Assembly (NCBI GenBank): GCA_016936355.1
Contig: JAFGYB010000015.1
Location: 124,001-188,000, forward strand
Direction of reading: 5' to 3'
Source: Bacteroidales bacterium
GTDB lineage: Bacteria; Bacteroidota; Bacteroidia; Bacteroidales; F082
Length of the DNA stretch: 64,000 nt
The notes beneath the pieces are model-generated. The model was not told the origin of the DNA. It saw nothing but the letters and a program-made list of their open reading frames with translations, and made no database searches. The position numbers were made by a program, and so were the translations under genes. Positions 24,420-32,671 of the stretch are shown here, piece after piece; position 1 is the first letter of the stretch; every line of letters begins with the position of its first letter.

Positions 24420-26891
24420 TTAATAGCCCATATCGTCTGATCCCTGACCATTATCGTCCTGAACTTTCTGACGTTTCTGTTTGTAGTTATTAATAATGTA
24501 ATTCACGTTCAGTGAAATAATGGGCCATTGCCTTTGCATTACCGTATGAGTATAGAATCCGGTACCCGTCGAAATGAAGTCAAATTTGGCGGTTCCGAAA
24601 ATATCGCGTGCCGACAAAGTCACATTTAGTTTTCGGTCAAGAAAATCGTGGCGAAGCGCCAGACTGTTGAAGAAGAACCCCTTACGACTTCCCTGCACAG
24701 TAGCAGTAGGACTTCTGTACATCCCCTGCCATTGAATCCTGAAGTTTTTGTTCATGTTGGCTGAAATAGTACCCCGAAGCGACCAGTTGGTGGATTTGGC
24801 AGTCACATTTTCGCCGGTCACATTTCCATCCTGCTGATAATAATACAGATTTCCCGTTAAGTTCAGGTTCAGCCATTTCGTTGCTTTGGAGTTGACCATC
24901 ATTTCCATACCTACTGAATAATCGGTGTTCAGATTGGCATTGGTGTGGTACAAGATTCCGTCGGGACCCAGCTTCAATACCCGGGTAATATTATTTTTTC
25001 CATGCCGGTAATAACTTTCCAGTGAAACAAATGCTTTGGAAAATACTTTCTGTACACCCAATTCGTAAGAATCAATGTATTCCGGTTCCAGTTCAGGGTT
25101 TCCAACCCGCACATTGTACTGATCAATAACTCTCGGGAAAGGATTCAAATCCCAGCCATGAGGTCGTTGTATTCTCCGGGAATAACTGGCATACACCTGA
25201 TAATTGTATTTGAACTGATAAGACAGATAAGCACTCGGAAACCAGTCCATTCTGTTAATGGTAAACATACTGGTTGCCGTTGAATCATTCACCGAACGGT
25301 CGGTGTATTCGCCACGGAGTCCAACCTCATACCCCAGTTTTCCAAGAATATTTTTATAGCTTACATAACCGGCATAAACATTTCTGTTAAAGGTGATCAT
25401 ACTGCTTCGCAACGGATTGTTTATCCACTGACCCGTAATCGTATCATAATCCTGAAAGTCATAATTTCCGGCATCGGTTCTGATCCGAGTTTGAACTCCT
25501 GCTTCAAATTTTCCCTTTTCACCCACAGGCAGTGCATAATCCACTTGTAATCTCAGGTCAGTGGTTGTATCCAGCGTAGTTGACTGAATTCTGTTGGGCA
25601 TAGCTCCCAGTTGTACCCAATCGGAGTTTGTATAATAGTCTGTTTGGTTTTCGGTATCCTTACTGGATCTGCTGGAATAATACACAAGGGCCTCAATCTG
25701 ATGTCCCAGGTCGTTGAATTTATGTAAAAAGTCAGCCTGTAACGAATAATATCTTCCCCAACGATTTGAATTACTCTCCGAATTATAATAGGTTTCTACC
25801 GTAGCTGGAAGCGTAAAAATATGCTGACGGCTTATATTGTCAGAAGCAAAACCATAGTTACCAATTCGTCCCTGCAACGACAAGCTTGATTTATCATTGA
25901 AATAATAATCGATACCGCCCTTTACACCGTACCCTTTACGAATGCGGTGTCCGTCAATCGTACTGATGCGGTAATTGGTTGTATCGGTGTTCAGCGTATT
26001 GTATTCAGAATTTACATTCATTCCAAAATCACGGTTCTGACCATCCACAGCCAGGCTGTAGGCAATTTTCCCTTTTCTGTAGGAAAGCAGCACATTGCCC
26101 TGGTAGGTATTGGGGTTCGCAACCGAACCGCTGACCACCCCGTTGAGCCCGTTTCTTTTTTCCTTTTTCAGGATGATGTTAATGATACCTCCCACTCCTT
26201 CCGGGTTGTATTTGGCCGAGGGGTTGGTAATGATTTCCACACGCTGGATAGAAGAAGCAGGAATTTGCTGAAGGGCATCATTCCCGTCCAAAATACTGGG
26301 GCGTCCGTCAATTAACACCGTAAAATTGGATGATCCACGGATGGAGACATTTCCTTCCAGATCAACACTTACTGACGGAACATTTTGCAACACGTCAACA
26401 GCACTTCCGGCAGAAGCCATCATATCCTGGGTTACATTGATCACTTTCTTGTCCATCTGATAGCTGACCATTCCCTGTTGGGCCGTAATATCGACTCCTT
26501 TCAGTGTGTTGGCATTGGACTCCAGGTAAATATCGGGTAATTTAACATGAGCTTTACCGGGTTCAATTTTAATGTTTTTAATTTTTTGAAGCTTAAAACC
26601 CATAAACGTCACCAGCATGTAATAGTTACCATTTTTGAGTCCGGTAAACTTAAAGGAACCGTTTTTATCGGTAATACTACCGGTAACCATGGTCGAGTCG
26701 GGCAAGCTGTACAAAGCAATACTGGCATATTCCATCGGCACCTTCTGGATTTTGGACAGAACCCGGCCTGATATATTGCCACCTATCGCAGCTTCGTTGT
26801 TTTCACCTGCCAATGGTTGAGCTGAAATAGCCTGGGAAAATAAAATTCCGAAAGCAACCAGCGTTATTCCTAGAAAAGATTTCCAATTCAT
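24420..26891 (-). CDS. TonB-dependent-receptor-type outer-membrane beta-barrel protein
   Basis: A protein of 823 residues with signal peptide (MNWKSFLGITLVAFGILFSQ, cleavage near AISAQ). An N-terminal carboxypeptidase-regulatory-like domain follows (ISGRVLSKIQKVPMEYASIA to about residue 110). Next is a plug with DVLQNVPSVSVDLEGNVSIR, SNFTVLIDGRPSILDG and IQRVEIITNPSAKYNPEGVG near 160-235, then a barrel of the OMP_b-brl_3 type. The C terminus is charged (KQKRQKVQDDNGQGSDDMGY) rather than ending in an aromatic residue. A substrate cannot be assigned. It follows the Gly/Met-rich protein gene by eight bases and lies downstream of a LytTR two-component pair. Confidence 0.9.
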   Translation of the reverse strand: MNWKSFLGITLVAFGILFSQAISAQPLAGENNEAAIGGNISGRVLSKIQKVPMEYASIALYSLPDSTMVTGSITDKNGSFKFTGLKNGNYYMLVTFMGFKLQKIKNIKIEPGKAHVKLPDIYLESNANTLKGVDITAQQGMVSYQMDKKVINVTQDMMASAGSAVDVLQNVPSVSVDLEGNVSIRGSSNFTVLIDGRPSILDGNDALQQIPASSIQRVEIITNPSAKYNPEGVGGIINIILKKEKRNGLNGVVSGSVANPNTYQGNVLLSYRKGKIAYSLAVDGQNRDFGMNVNSEYNTLNTDTTNYRISTIDGHRIRKGYGVKGGIDYYFNDKSSLSLQGRIGNYGFASDNISRQHIFTLPATVETYYNSESNSNRWGRYYSLQADFLHKFNDLGHQIEALVYYSSRSSKDTENQTDYYTNSDWVQLGAMPNRIQSTTLDTTTDLRLQVDYALPVGEKGKFEAGVQTRIRTDAGNYDFQDYDTITGQWINNPLRSSMITFNRNVYAGYVSYKNILGKLGYEVGLRGEYTDRSVNDSTATSMFTINRMDWFPSAYLSYQFKYNYQVYASYSRRIQRPHGWDLNPFPRVIDQYNVRVGNPELEPEYIDSYELGVQKVFSKAFVSLESYYRHGKNNITRVLKLGPDGILYHTNANLNTDYSVGMEMMVNSKATKWLNLNLTGNLYYYQQDGNVTGENVTAKSTNWSLRGTISANMNKNFRIQWQGMYRSPTATVQGSRKGFFFNSLALRHDFLDRKLNVTLSARDIFGTAKFDFISTGTGFYTHTVMQRQWPIISLNVNYIINNYKQKRQKVQDDNGQGSDDMGY

Positions 26892-26899
26892 TGTAAAAA

Positions 26900-27790
26900 T
26901 TAATTATTGTTTAAAACCACTCTTTTCAATCTTATTTTTGTGGGGTCCATCATTCCATCCATAAAACTTCCTCCTGACATACTTCGCCCCATTCCCGAAC
27001 CATATCTTCCGGTGCTACCAGGCATACCACCACCGGGCATACCACCGCCGCCTCTTCTCATCCTGTTCATATCCTGTTCGAGGTAACCTGTTTCGAAAAC
27101 CACACTAAACGGAATCTGATTTTTCAAATATTTTTCGGGATTCTTAAAAATGCTGTTCAAGGGGATGACGGCTTCATAAATAAGAGCCCCTTTTTCGTCC
27201 ATCTGAGCCAGGGCATAAATTCCACCTGAACCGAAAAATGAATTTTCAAATCCGTTTTTATCAAAACCTTTCAGGACACCCCGGATTTGCTCTTCTTTCA
27301 GTCTTTTGTTCAACCGTTCCACTCTGTCTTTAAGGAGCTGTCCCCTGGTTTCGGGTTGCCCCATTTGAGAATTTTGTCCTCCCGGTCTTCCCTGATGAAA
27401 CCCGGCATTGTTCTGCTGACCCGGAGTCCGCTCTTTCCTGTCCTTAAAACTTCCGATAGGATAATTAATACCTAGTTCGTCTTTGCCCTTTGCACTGGGA
27501 TCGATCCAAACGGTGAAGCCAAAAATAAAAATCTTGCGAACTGCCGAACGGTTCTGGACTTTCATTTCAACATACAGGTTTTGGTGATCATTACTGAGTC
27601 TGTAATAGATATCTTCCTTTTTGTCGTAGGTCCAGGTATTTGTCGGACTATCAACAGCACCGTCCAGTTTCAACGGTGTCGATTTCTTTTCGCATTTTAC
27701 GACGTCTTTCTTTGACATTGAGGCATAGGAAGTAAAACTTAATCCCAGTGTCAAAATTAACAGTAACCCGTTTTTCATATAATACTTCAT
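26900..27790 (-). CDS. Secreted Gly/Met-rich hypothetical protein
   Basis: About 296 residues with a signal peptide (MKNGLLLILTLGLSFTSYAS). The N-terminal half (about residues 25-115) looks like a beta-sandwich of the type found in carbohydrate-binding or DOMON-like modules (KCEKKSTPLKLDGAVDSPTN; IFIFGFTVWIDPSAKGKDEL). A Gln/Gly-rich linker (GFHQGRPGGQNSQMGQPE) and a basic helix (LKDRVERLNKRLKEEQ) follow. The tail has repeats of GGGMPGG and GRSMSGGSFMDGMMD. I do not recognise a family for the whole protein. It is cotranscribed with the TonB-type barrel directly downstream, suggesting they form a pair. An ATG at 27808 is possible but less likely. Confidence 0.72.
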   Translation of the reverse strand: MKYYMKNGLLLILTLGLSFTSYASMSKKDVVKCEKKSTPLKLDGAVDSPTNTWTYDKKEDIYYRLSNDHQNLYVEMKVQNRSAVRKIFIFGFTVWIDPSAKGKDELGINYPIGSFKDRKERTPGQQNNAGFHQGRPGGQNSQMGQPETRGQLLKDRVERLNKRLKEEQIRGVLKGFDKNGFENSFFGSGGIYALAQMDEKGALIYEAVIPLNSIFKNPEKYLKNQIPFSVVFETGYLEQDMNRMRRGGGGMPGGGMPGSTGRYGSGMGRSMSGGSFMDGMMDPTKIRLKRVVLNNN

Positions 27791-27887
27791 TTTAATGGCA
27801 AAATTCATTCAAATAATTTTTTTGTGAAATTTTATTATACCGGATTGAGAAAAATTCGGATGAAAACCCTAATTGAACCGACCAATG

Positions 27888-28586
27888 TTAACTGATCCTT
27901 CCCAAAACCGAATGCAGACTTTCTTTATAGGAATTTCCTACAGGAATCCATTTACTGCCAATCACTACCCTGTTTTTTTCTACTTTATCAATTTTAGAGA
28001 TGGAAACAATGTAGGAACGGTGGATACGGACAAAATTTCGCTCCGGCAGTTTATCAACCATATGCTGCATGGATATTAAGGTCAGGAGAAATTTGTTGTC
28101 CTTCATAACAATTTTTACATAGTCCTTCATCCCTTCCAGGTAGAGTACATCATTGTAATTTACTTTCACGAGTTTAGTCCCGTCTTTAACGAACATAAAA
28201 TCATGGGAACCTGAAACCGGTTCCTCTTTCTTTTTCTTATCTAGTTCAAGGGCTTTGTTCACGGCTTTCAGATAACGTTCAAAAGAAAAAGGCTTCACTA
28301 AATAATCCAGAGCATCCAGCTCAAAACCAGTGACAGCATAACTGCTGTAAGCCGTGGTAAAAATTACCAGTGGTTTTGTAGGTAAAGTACTATATAATTG
28401 TATTCCTGTAAGATCAGGCATTTGAATATCGAGAAAAACCAGGTCAATCTTTTCTTTCTGCAGGATTTCCAATGCTTCAAAAGCATTTTGACACGAGGAA
28501 ATCAGCTTCAGCTGGGGAACCTTTGCTGTAAAGGTTTCCAGAATCTCTCTGGCCAATGGTTCATCATCAACGATCAAACAATTCAT
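27888..28586 (-). CDS. LytTR-family response regulator
   Basis: A 232-residue transcription factor with an N-terminal receiver domain and a C-terminal LytTR DNA-binding domain. The receiver contains IVDDEPLARE with acidic pocket residues, the phospho-acceptor D53 in LVFLDIQMPDLTG, and the Lys in DYLVKPFSFERYLKAV. The LytTR domain starts around FMFVKDGTKLVKVNYNDVLY and includes MVDKLPERNFVRIHRSYIVS. Its ATG overlaps the kinase stop codon, so kinase and regulator are coupled. The likely target is the adjacent barrel/Gly-Met operon, which is inferred from position only. Confidence 0.93.
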   Translation of the reverse strand: MNCLIVDDEPLAREILETFTAKVPQLKLISSCQNAFEALEILQKEKIDLVFLDIQMPDLTGIQLYSTLPTKPLVIFTTAYSSYAVTGFELDALDYLVKPFSFERYLKAVNKALELDKKKKEEPVSGSHDFMFVKDGTKLVKVNYNDVLYLEGMKDYVKIVMKDNKFLLTLISMQHMVDKLPERNFVRIHRSYIVSISKIDKVEKNRVVIGSKWIPVGNSYKESLHSVLGRIS

Positions 28587-29653
28587 ACCGATTGCAAATT
28601 AATTTTTAAGTCCACGCGAAAATAACCATTTTCAGCACCGTATTTTAAATCATACCGACCACCGTAATGCAGCCTCAAACGCTTCTCCACATTGACCAGG
28701 CCAATACCGGAAGCCTTATCTTTACTCCGGGCCTTGGAAATCTTGTTCTCCATATGAAAATGAAGATTATCTTCCGAAACATCAAGTTTGATCTGTATGT
28801 CTGTTCCTGTCACATCCACCCCATGTTTAAAGGCGTTTTCCACAAAGGGAATAAACAACAAGGGTTCTATTTCAAAATCGGGACAATTGTCGCAGGTTTC
28901 AAATGATATCTTGGCATCATCGGGTAAACGCAGCTTCTGAAGTTGAATATAGTTTTGCAAATATTCAATTTCCTTACTCAAAAGCACCTTGCCTTCATCG
29001 GCATCGTACAACATATGCCTTAGCAGATTCGACAACTGCAATACCGCATCCGGAGTTTTGTCCGATTTCTTGATGGCCAGCGCATAGATTCCGTTCAAAC
29101 TGTTGAACAAAAAATGAGGATTAACCTGCGACTTCAGAAATGAAAGCTCAGAAACCAACTTTTCCTTTTCAATTTCTTTTCGCTTCTTTTCCTGCTGGTA
29201 CCATTCTCTGGTTTCATACAAAACCGTACTGATCAGAAAGCCCAGCAATACAAAGGTGGCGGTGCCCGTATTTTCTGCTGCCCGTCTTCTTTCCCACCGG
29301 TGCATCCGATTATTATTCATTTTCGGACTCAGCTTTTGCGCCATGTTCGGGTTTAGTGTCTGGACGTATTTCTTGTGAACATACAGCATGACAGAATCGT
29401 TCACATAATACGTAAACACGAGGCTGGAGATCAGAACAACAGCAAACAAAAACTGCCTTTTGCGCAACAATAAGTAAGGGACAAACAAAAAATAATTCAG
29501 ATAAAAAAAAGCAAAAACCAGTACAAAATGCAGGTTTCGCTTGATCAGATCGATACTACCAGCCGGAGCATCAAACAAAAGATCAGGTAAAAAATAAAAC
29601 GCAACCCATGCAAGTATATGGAGTGCAACAACAAATAACTTACGTATTTTCAT
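28583..29653 (-). CDS. LytS/YehU-type sensor histidine kinase
   Basis: About 356 residues. Hydrophobic helices lie in the first 130 residues (LFVVALHILAWVAFYFLP; NLHFVLVFAFFYLNYFLFVP; FLFAVVLISSLVFTYYV), and a fourth near TATFVLLGFLISTVLYE. A short coiled-coil linker precedes the kinase box SQVNPHFLFNSLNGIYALA, with the phospho-accepting His at about residue 180. The HATPase domain has an N-box (PFVENAFKHGVD) and a G-box (GIGLVNVEKRLRLHYG). There is no large extracytoplasmic sensor, so it may sense the membrane or a partner protein. The start is moved to ATG 29653 because the longer frame begins with TTG. It precedes and overlaps the LytTR regulator gene. Confidence 0.92.
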   Translation of the reverse strand: MKIRKLFVVALHILAWVAFYFLPDLLFDAPAGSIDLIKRNLHFVLVFAFFYLNYFLFVPYLLLRKRQFLFAVVLISSLVFTYYVNDSVMLYVHKKYVQTLNPNMAQKLSPKMNNNRMHRWERRRAAENTGTATFVLLGFLISTVLYETREWYQQEKKRKEIEKEKLVSELSFLKSQVNPHFLFNSLNGIYALAIKKSDKTPDAVLQLSNLLRHMLYDADEGKVLLSKEIEYLQNYIQLQKLRLPDDAKISFETCDNCPDFEIEPLLFIPFVENAFKHGVDVTGTDIQIKLDVSEDNLHFHMENKISKARSKDKASGIGLVNVEKRLRLHYGGRYDLKYGAENGYFRVDLKINLQSV

Positions 29654-29801
29654 AGCCTTAGGCAAAATTCACTGCGAATGTAAGTAAGTAAATGAATCTT
29701 TGAAAATTATTTTCGACTAACGGCCCGATATTTGTGATAAAAGTCACTAAATTGACGACCAAATTATTTAACCAAGTACTCCATTAAATTAACCCGTTCA
29801 C

Positions 29802-31925
29802 ATGAAAAAATTTACGTTTGTTATCATGCTGTTGGCTCTCTTTTTTACAGCATGTCGTTCCAACCAGAAAAAAATTCAATCCATGAACAATACCAATCCA
29901 TTAGTGCAGCCATTTCAAACGCCTTTCCAGGTCCCTCCTTTTGCTGAAATCACTGCCGAAGATTATAACAATGCATTCAGTGAAGGGATAAAGGAGCAAA
30001 ATCAGGAAGTCAGTTCCATTGTTAACAACCAGGAACCGGCAACCTTTGCCAATACCATCGAAGCCTTTGAGTTTAGCGGGAAACTGTTGAAGCGCACCAA
30101 CACTATTTTTGAAAATATACTTTCTGCGAACACCAATGATACGCTCCAGCGGCTGGCAACACAGATTGCTCCCAGGTTATCAGCACACTATGACAACATT
30201 CTAATGAACCAATCTCTGTTTAAACGCATTGAAAAAGTCTACAAGGAAAAGGAAACGCTTTCCCTGAATACCGAGCAAAAAATGCTGTTGAAAAAAGTGT
30301 ACAAAAAATTTGTCCGCGGGGGAGCCAAATTGAATGAAACAGACAAAGAACGTTTGAAGGAAATTAACGGCAAACTCAGTGTGTTATCGCTGCAATTTGG
30401 TGACCATGTACTGGCCGACAACAATGCCTTTGAGCTGCACATTACAACTAAATCTGACCTGTCGGGGTTGCCTGAGTCGGTGGTGGAAGCTGCCGCTGAA
30501 GCAGCCAAAAGTCGTGGCAAAAATGAAGGGTGGCTGTTTACACTCGATAAGCCCAGCCTGATCCCATTCCTCCAGTTTTCTGACAATCGTGAACTAAGAA
30601 AGAAAATGTTTCTGGGATACATTATGCGTGGCGACAACGACAACGAAAATAACAACAGAAGCATCATCGCAAAAACAGCTAATTTGCGGCTTGAAAAAGC
30701 GAACCTGCTCGGATACCCTACCTATGCCCACTACGTACTGGAAGAAAGCATGGCCAAAATGCCGCAACACGTTTTTGCATTACTGGATCAAATTACTCCC
30801 AAAGCCATGCAATTAGCAGAAAATGAAGCCAAGAGATTACAGGAAATAGCCAGCACCGACGGTCAAAAAACCGCGCTTCAACCCTGGGACTGGTGGTATT
30901 ACACCGAAAAACTTCGAAAAGAAAAATACGATCTTAATGAGTCAGAGCTGCGTCCTTATTTTTCACTCAATGATGCCAGAAACGGATTGTTTCAGGTCTT
31001 GAAAAAACTGTATGGCATCCAGTTCAAGAAGAATGATCAGATACCAGTGTACCAGAAAGATGTGGAAGCCTACGAAGTGCAGGAATCAAACGGTCACCTG
31101 ATCGGGATACTCTACATGGATTTCTTTCCCAGACCGAGCAAACAGGGCGGTGCCTGGATGACTTCTTTCCGTAAACAACACTTCGAGGGCGGAAAAAACA
31201 TCATCCCCGTCATCTCCGTTAATTTCAACTTTACCAAGCCTACGGCCTCCCAGCCTGCCCTGCTGAGTTTTGATGAAGTGGAAACCTTGTTTCACGAGTG
31301 CGGTCATGCCATGCATGGATTATTCAGTCAGTGTCAGTATGTTAGCCTTTCGGGAACAGCCGTACCCCGCGACTTTGTCGAAATGCCCTCACAAATCATG
31401 GAAAACTGGGCCTCCGAACCTGAAGTATTGAAAAGCTATGCACGCCATTACAAAACCGAAAAACCCATTCCGGACAATCTGATCAAGAAAATGCAGGCCA
31501 GTGGAAGATTTAATCTTGGATTTACTTTAACAGAATATCTGGCAGCATCGTATCTGGATATGGACTGGCATACACTCCAGAAACCTTTTGAAGGGGAAGT
31601 GAACACCTTTGAAAATATGTCCATGAAAAACATCCATTTGATCTCTGAAATTGTGCCCAGATACAGGAGTACTTATTTCAATCATGTCTTTTCAGGTGGT
31701 TATGCTTCAGGCTATTACAGCTACGTATGGGCCGAAGTACTGGATGCCGATGCATTTCAGTCGTTTAAGTCCACCTCATTATTTGATAAAGCAACAGCAA
31801 AAAGATTCAGGGAAGAAATCCTGTCAAAAGGAGGAACCGATGAACCGGAAAACCTGTTCAGAAAATTTAAGGGTAGAGACCCGAATCCAAATGCCTATAT
31901 GCAAAAGAAGGGTCTTTCGTATTAG
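29802..31925 (+). CDS. dcp: M3-family zinc metallopeptidase, lipoprotein (peptidyl-dipeptidase Dcp-like)
   Basis: A protein of 707 residues. The N terminus MKKFTFVIMLLALFFTACRS carries a lipobox (FTAC), so the enzyme is likely a periplasmic or outer-membrane lipoprotein rather than cytoplasmic. The catalytic motif ETLFHECGHAMHGLFSQ with HExxH histidines near residues 498-502 and the downstream FVEMPSQIMENWA Glu motif define family M3. The segment YAHYVLEESMAKMPQHVF and the C-terminal GRDPNPNAYMQKKGL are typical of the Dcp branch. It removes dipeptides from the C terminus of small peptides. It is divergent from the kinase gene across 148 bases with no clear -7 element. The 47 bases downstream contain the promoter element for the next gene. 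Confidence 0.93.
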   Translation: MKKFTFVIMLLALFFTACRSNQKKIQSMNNTNPLVQPFQTPFQVPPFAEITAEDYNNAFSEGIKEQNQEVSSIVNNQEPATFANTIEAFEFSGKLLKRTNTIFENILSANTNDTLQRLATQIAPRLSAHYDNILMNQSLFKRIEKVYKEKETLSLNTEQKMLLKKVYKKFVRGGAKLNETDKERLKEINGKLSVLSLQFGDHVLADNNAFELHITTKSDLSGLPESVVEAAAEAAKSRGKNEGWLFTLDKPSLIPFLQFSDNRELRKKMFLGYIMRGDNDNENNNRSIIAKTANLRLEKANLLGYPTYAHYVLEESMAKMPQHVFALLDQITPKAMQLAENEAKRLQEIASTDGQKTALQPWDWWYYTEKLRKEKYDLNESELRPYFSLNDARNGLFQVLKKLYGIQFKKNDQIPVYQKDVEAYEVQESNGHLIGILYMDFFPRPSKQGGAWMTSFRKQHFEGGKNIIPVISVNFNFTKPTASQPALLSFDEVETLFHECGHAMHGLFSQCQYVSLSGTAVPRDFVEMPSQIMENWASEPEVLKSYARHYKTEKPIPDNLIKKMQASGRFNLGFTLTEYLAASYLDMDWHTLQKPFEGEVNTFENMSMKNIHLISEIVPRYRSTYFNHVFSGGYASGYYSYVWAEVLDADAFQSFKSTSLFDKATAKRFREEILSKGGTDEPENLFRKFKGRDPNPNAYMQKKGLSY

Positions 31926-31934
31926 TGATTATTG

Positions 31935-31942
31935 TAACTTTG
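31935..31942 (+). promoter_or_regulatory. -7 promoter element TAACTTTG for the TonB receptor/DUF4249 operon
   Basis: Exact TAnnTTTG match 10 bases after the M3 peptidase stop and 31 bases before the ATG at 31973. It is the only clear promoter before the terminator at 43.04 kb, so it probably drives the eight-gene operon. Confidence 0.6.
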
Positions 31943-31972
31943 AAGGCATCACAGTGATATAAATCCATTCCG

Positions 31973-32671
31973 ATGAAAAAAATTTACCCCCTTATTGCTT
32001 TCCTTGTGCTTTTGTGTAGTTTACCGACAGCAATTTTGGCACAGGATGTTACACTCTCAAATGACCTATACGGCCTGAGTCCTGTATTGTACAACGGGAA
32101 ATATTATACTTATTCACCTCCGGTCAATACCAAAGGAAATCAGTTTATCGTCGACCGGCATTTCACAGAGGGTTCGGTTCGGGTGAAAGGAAATTTGTAT
32201 GATTCGCTTTCCCTGAATTATGACATTTTCAACCAACAACTGATCCTGGAGTTTTATACGGTGGAGAAGAATCGCCTTTTGATCAGTCTTTCCAATGCAT
32301 GGCTTGATTCCTTCACATTGGGAAAAAAACACTTCAAAGCTTTGAGGGTAAACGGAGAAAAAAAAGAATATTACCAGGTATTCGGTGAGGGTCCTTTTAA
32401 AATCCTCTATTTCTGGCACAAAAACATGAATTTTGTAAGCAGTACCGGATCCTCCTATTACGTATTCTCAAAACCTTATAAAACGACGCTGCTCCTTGAA
32501 GGAAACAATGCCAAAGCCTTCAAATCAAACAGCCAGTTTATCAGACTTTTTGATAAAAAGAACAGAGCGGCCGTAGCTAAATTCTTACGGCAACACCAGA
32601 TCAATATCAAGCGTGCCAGTGATAAGGAAATTCAAGAATTAATGAACTTTTGCAATACCCTCTCCCGATGA
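31973..32671 (+). CDS. Secreted hypothetical protein, first gene of the TonB/DUF4249 operon
   Basis: A protein of 232 residues with a clear signal peptide (MKKIYPLIAFLVLLCSLPTA, cleavage near ILAQ). The mature protein is beta-rich, with segments such as NGKYYTYSPPVNTKGNQFIV and KGNLYDSLSLNYDIFNQQLI. It ends with a helical, basic tail (FDKKNRAAVAKFLRQHQINI, then KRASDKEIQELMNFCNTLSR). I do not recognise a family. Similar short exported proteins sit directly before STN-type TonB receptors in other Bacteroidota operons. Its stop overlaps the receptor ATG (ATGA), implying tight coupling with the receptor. Confidence 0.8.
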   Translation: MKKIYPLIAFLVLLCSLPTAILAQDVTLSNDLYGLSPVLYNGKYYTYSPPVNTKGNQFIVDRHFTEGSVRVKGNLYDSLSLNYDIFNQQLILEFYTVEKNRLLISLSNAWLDSFTLGKKHFKALRVNGEKKEYYQVFGEGPFKILYFWHKNMNFVSSTGSSYYVFSKPYKTTLLLEGNNAKAFKSNSQFIRLFDKKNRAAVAKFLRQHQINIKRASDKEIQELMNFCNTLSR

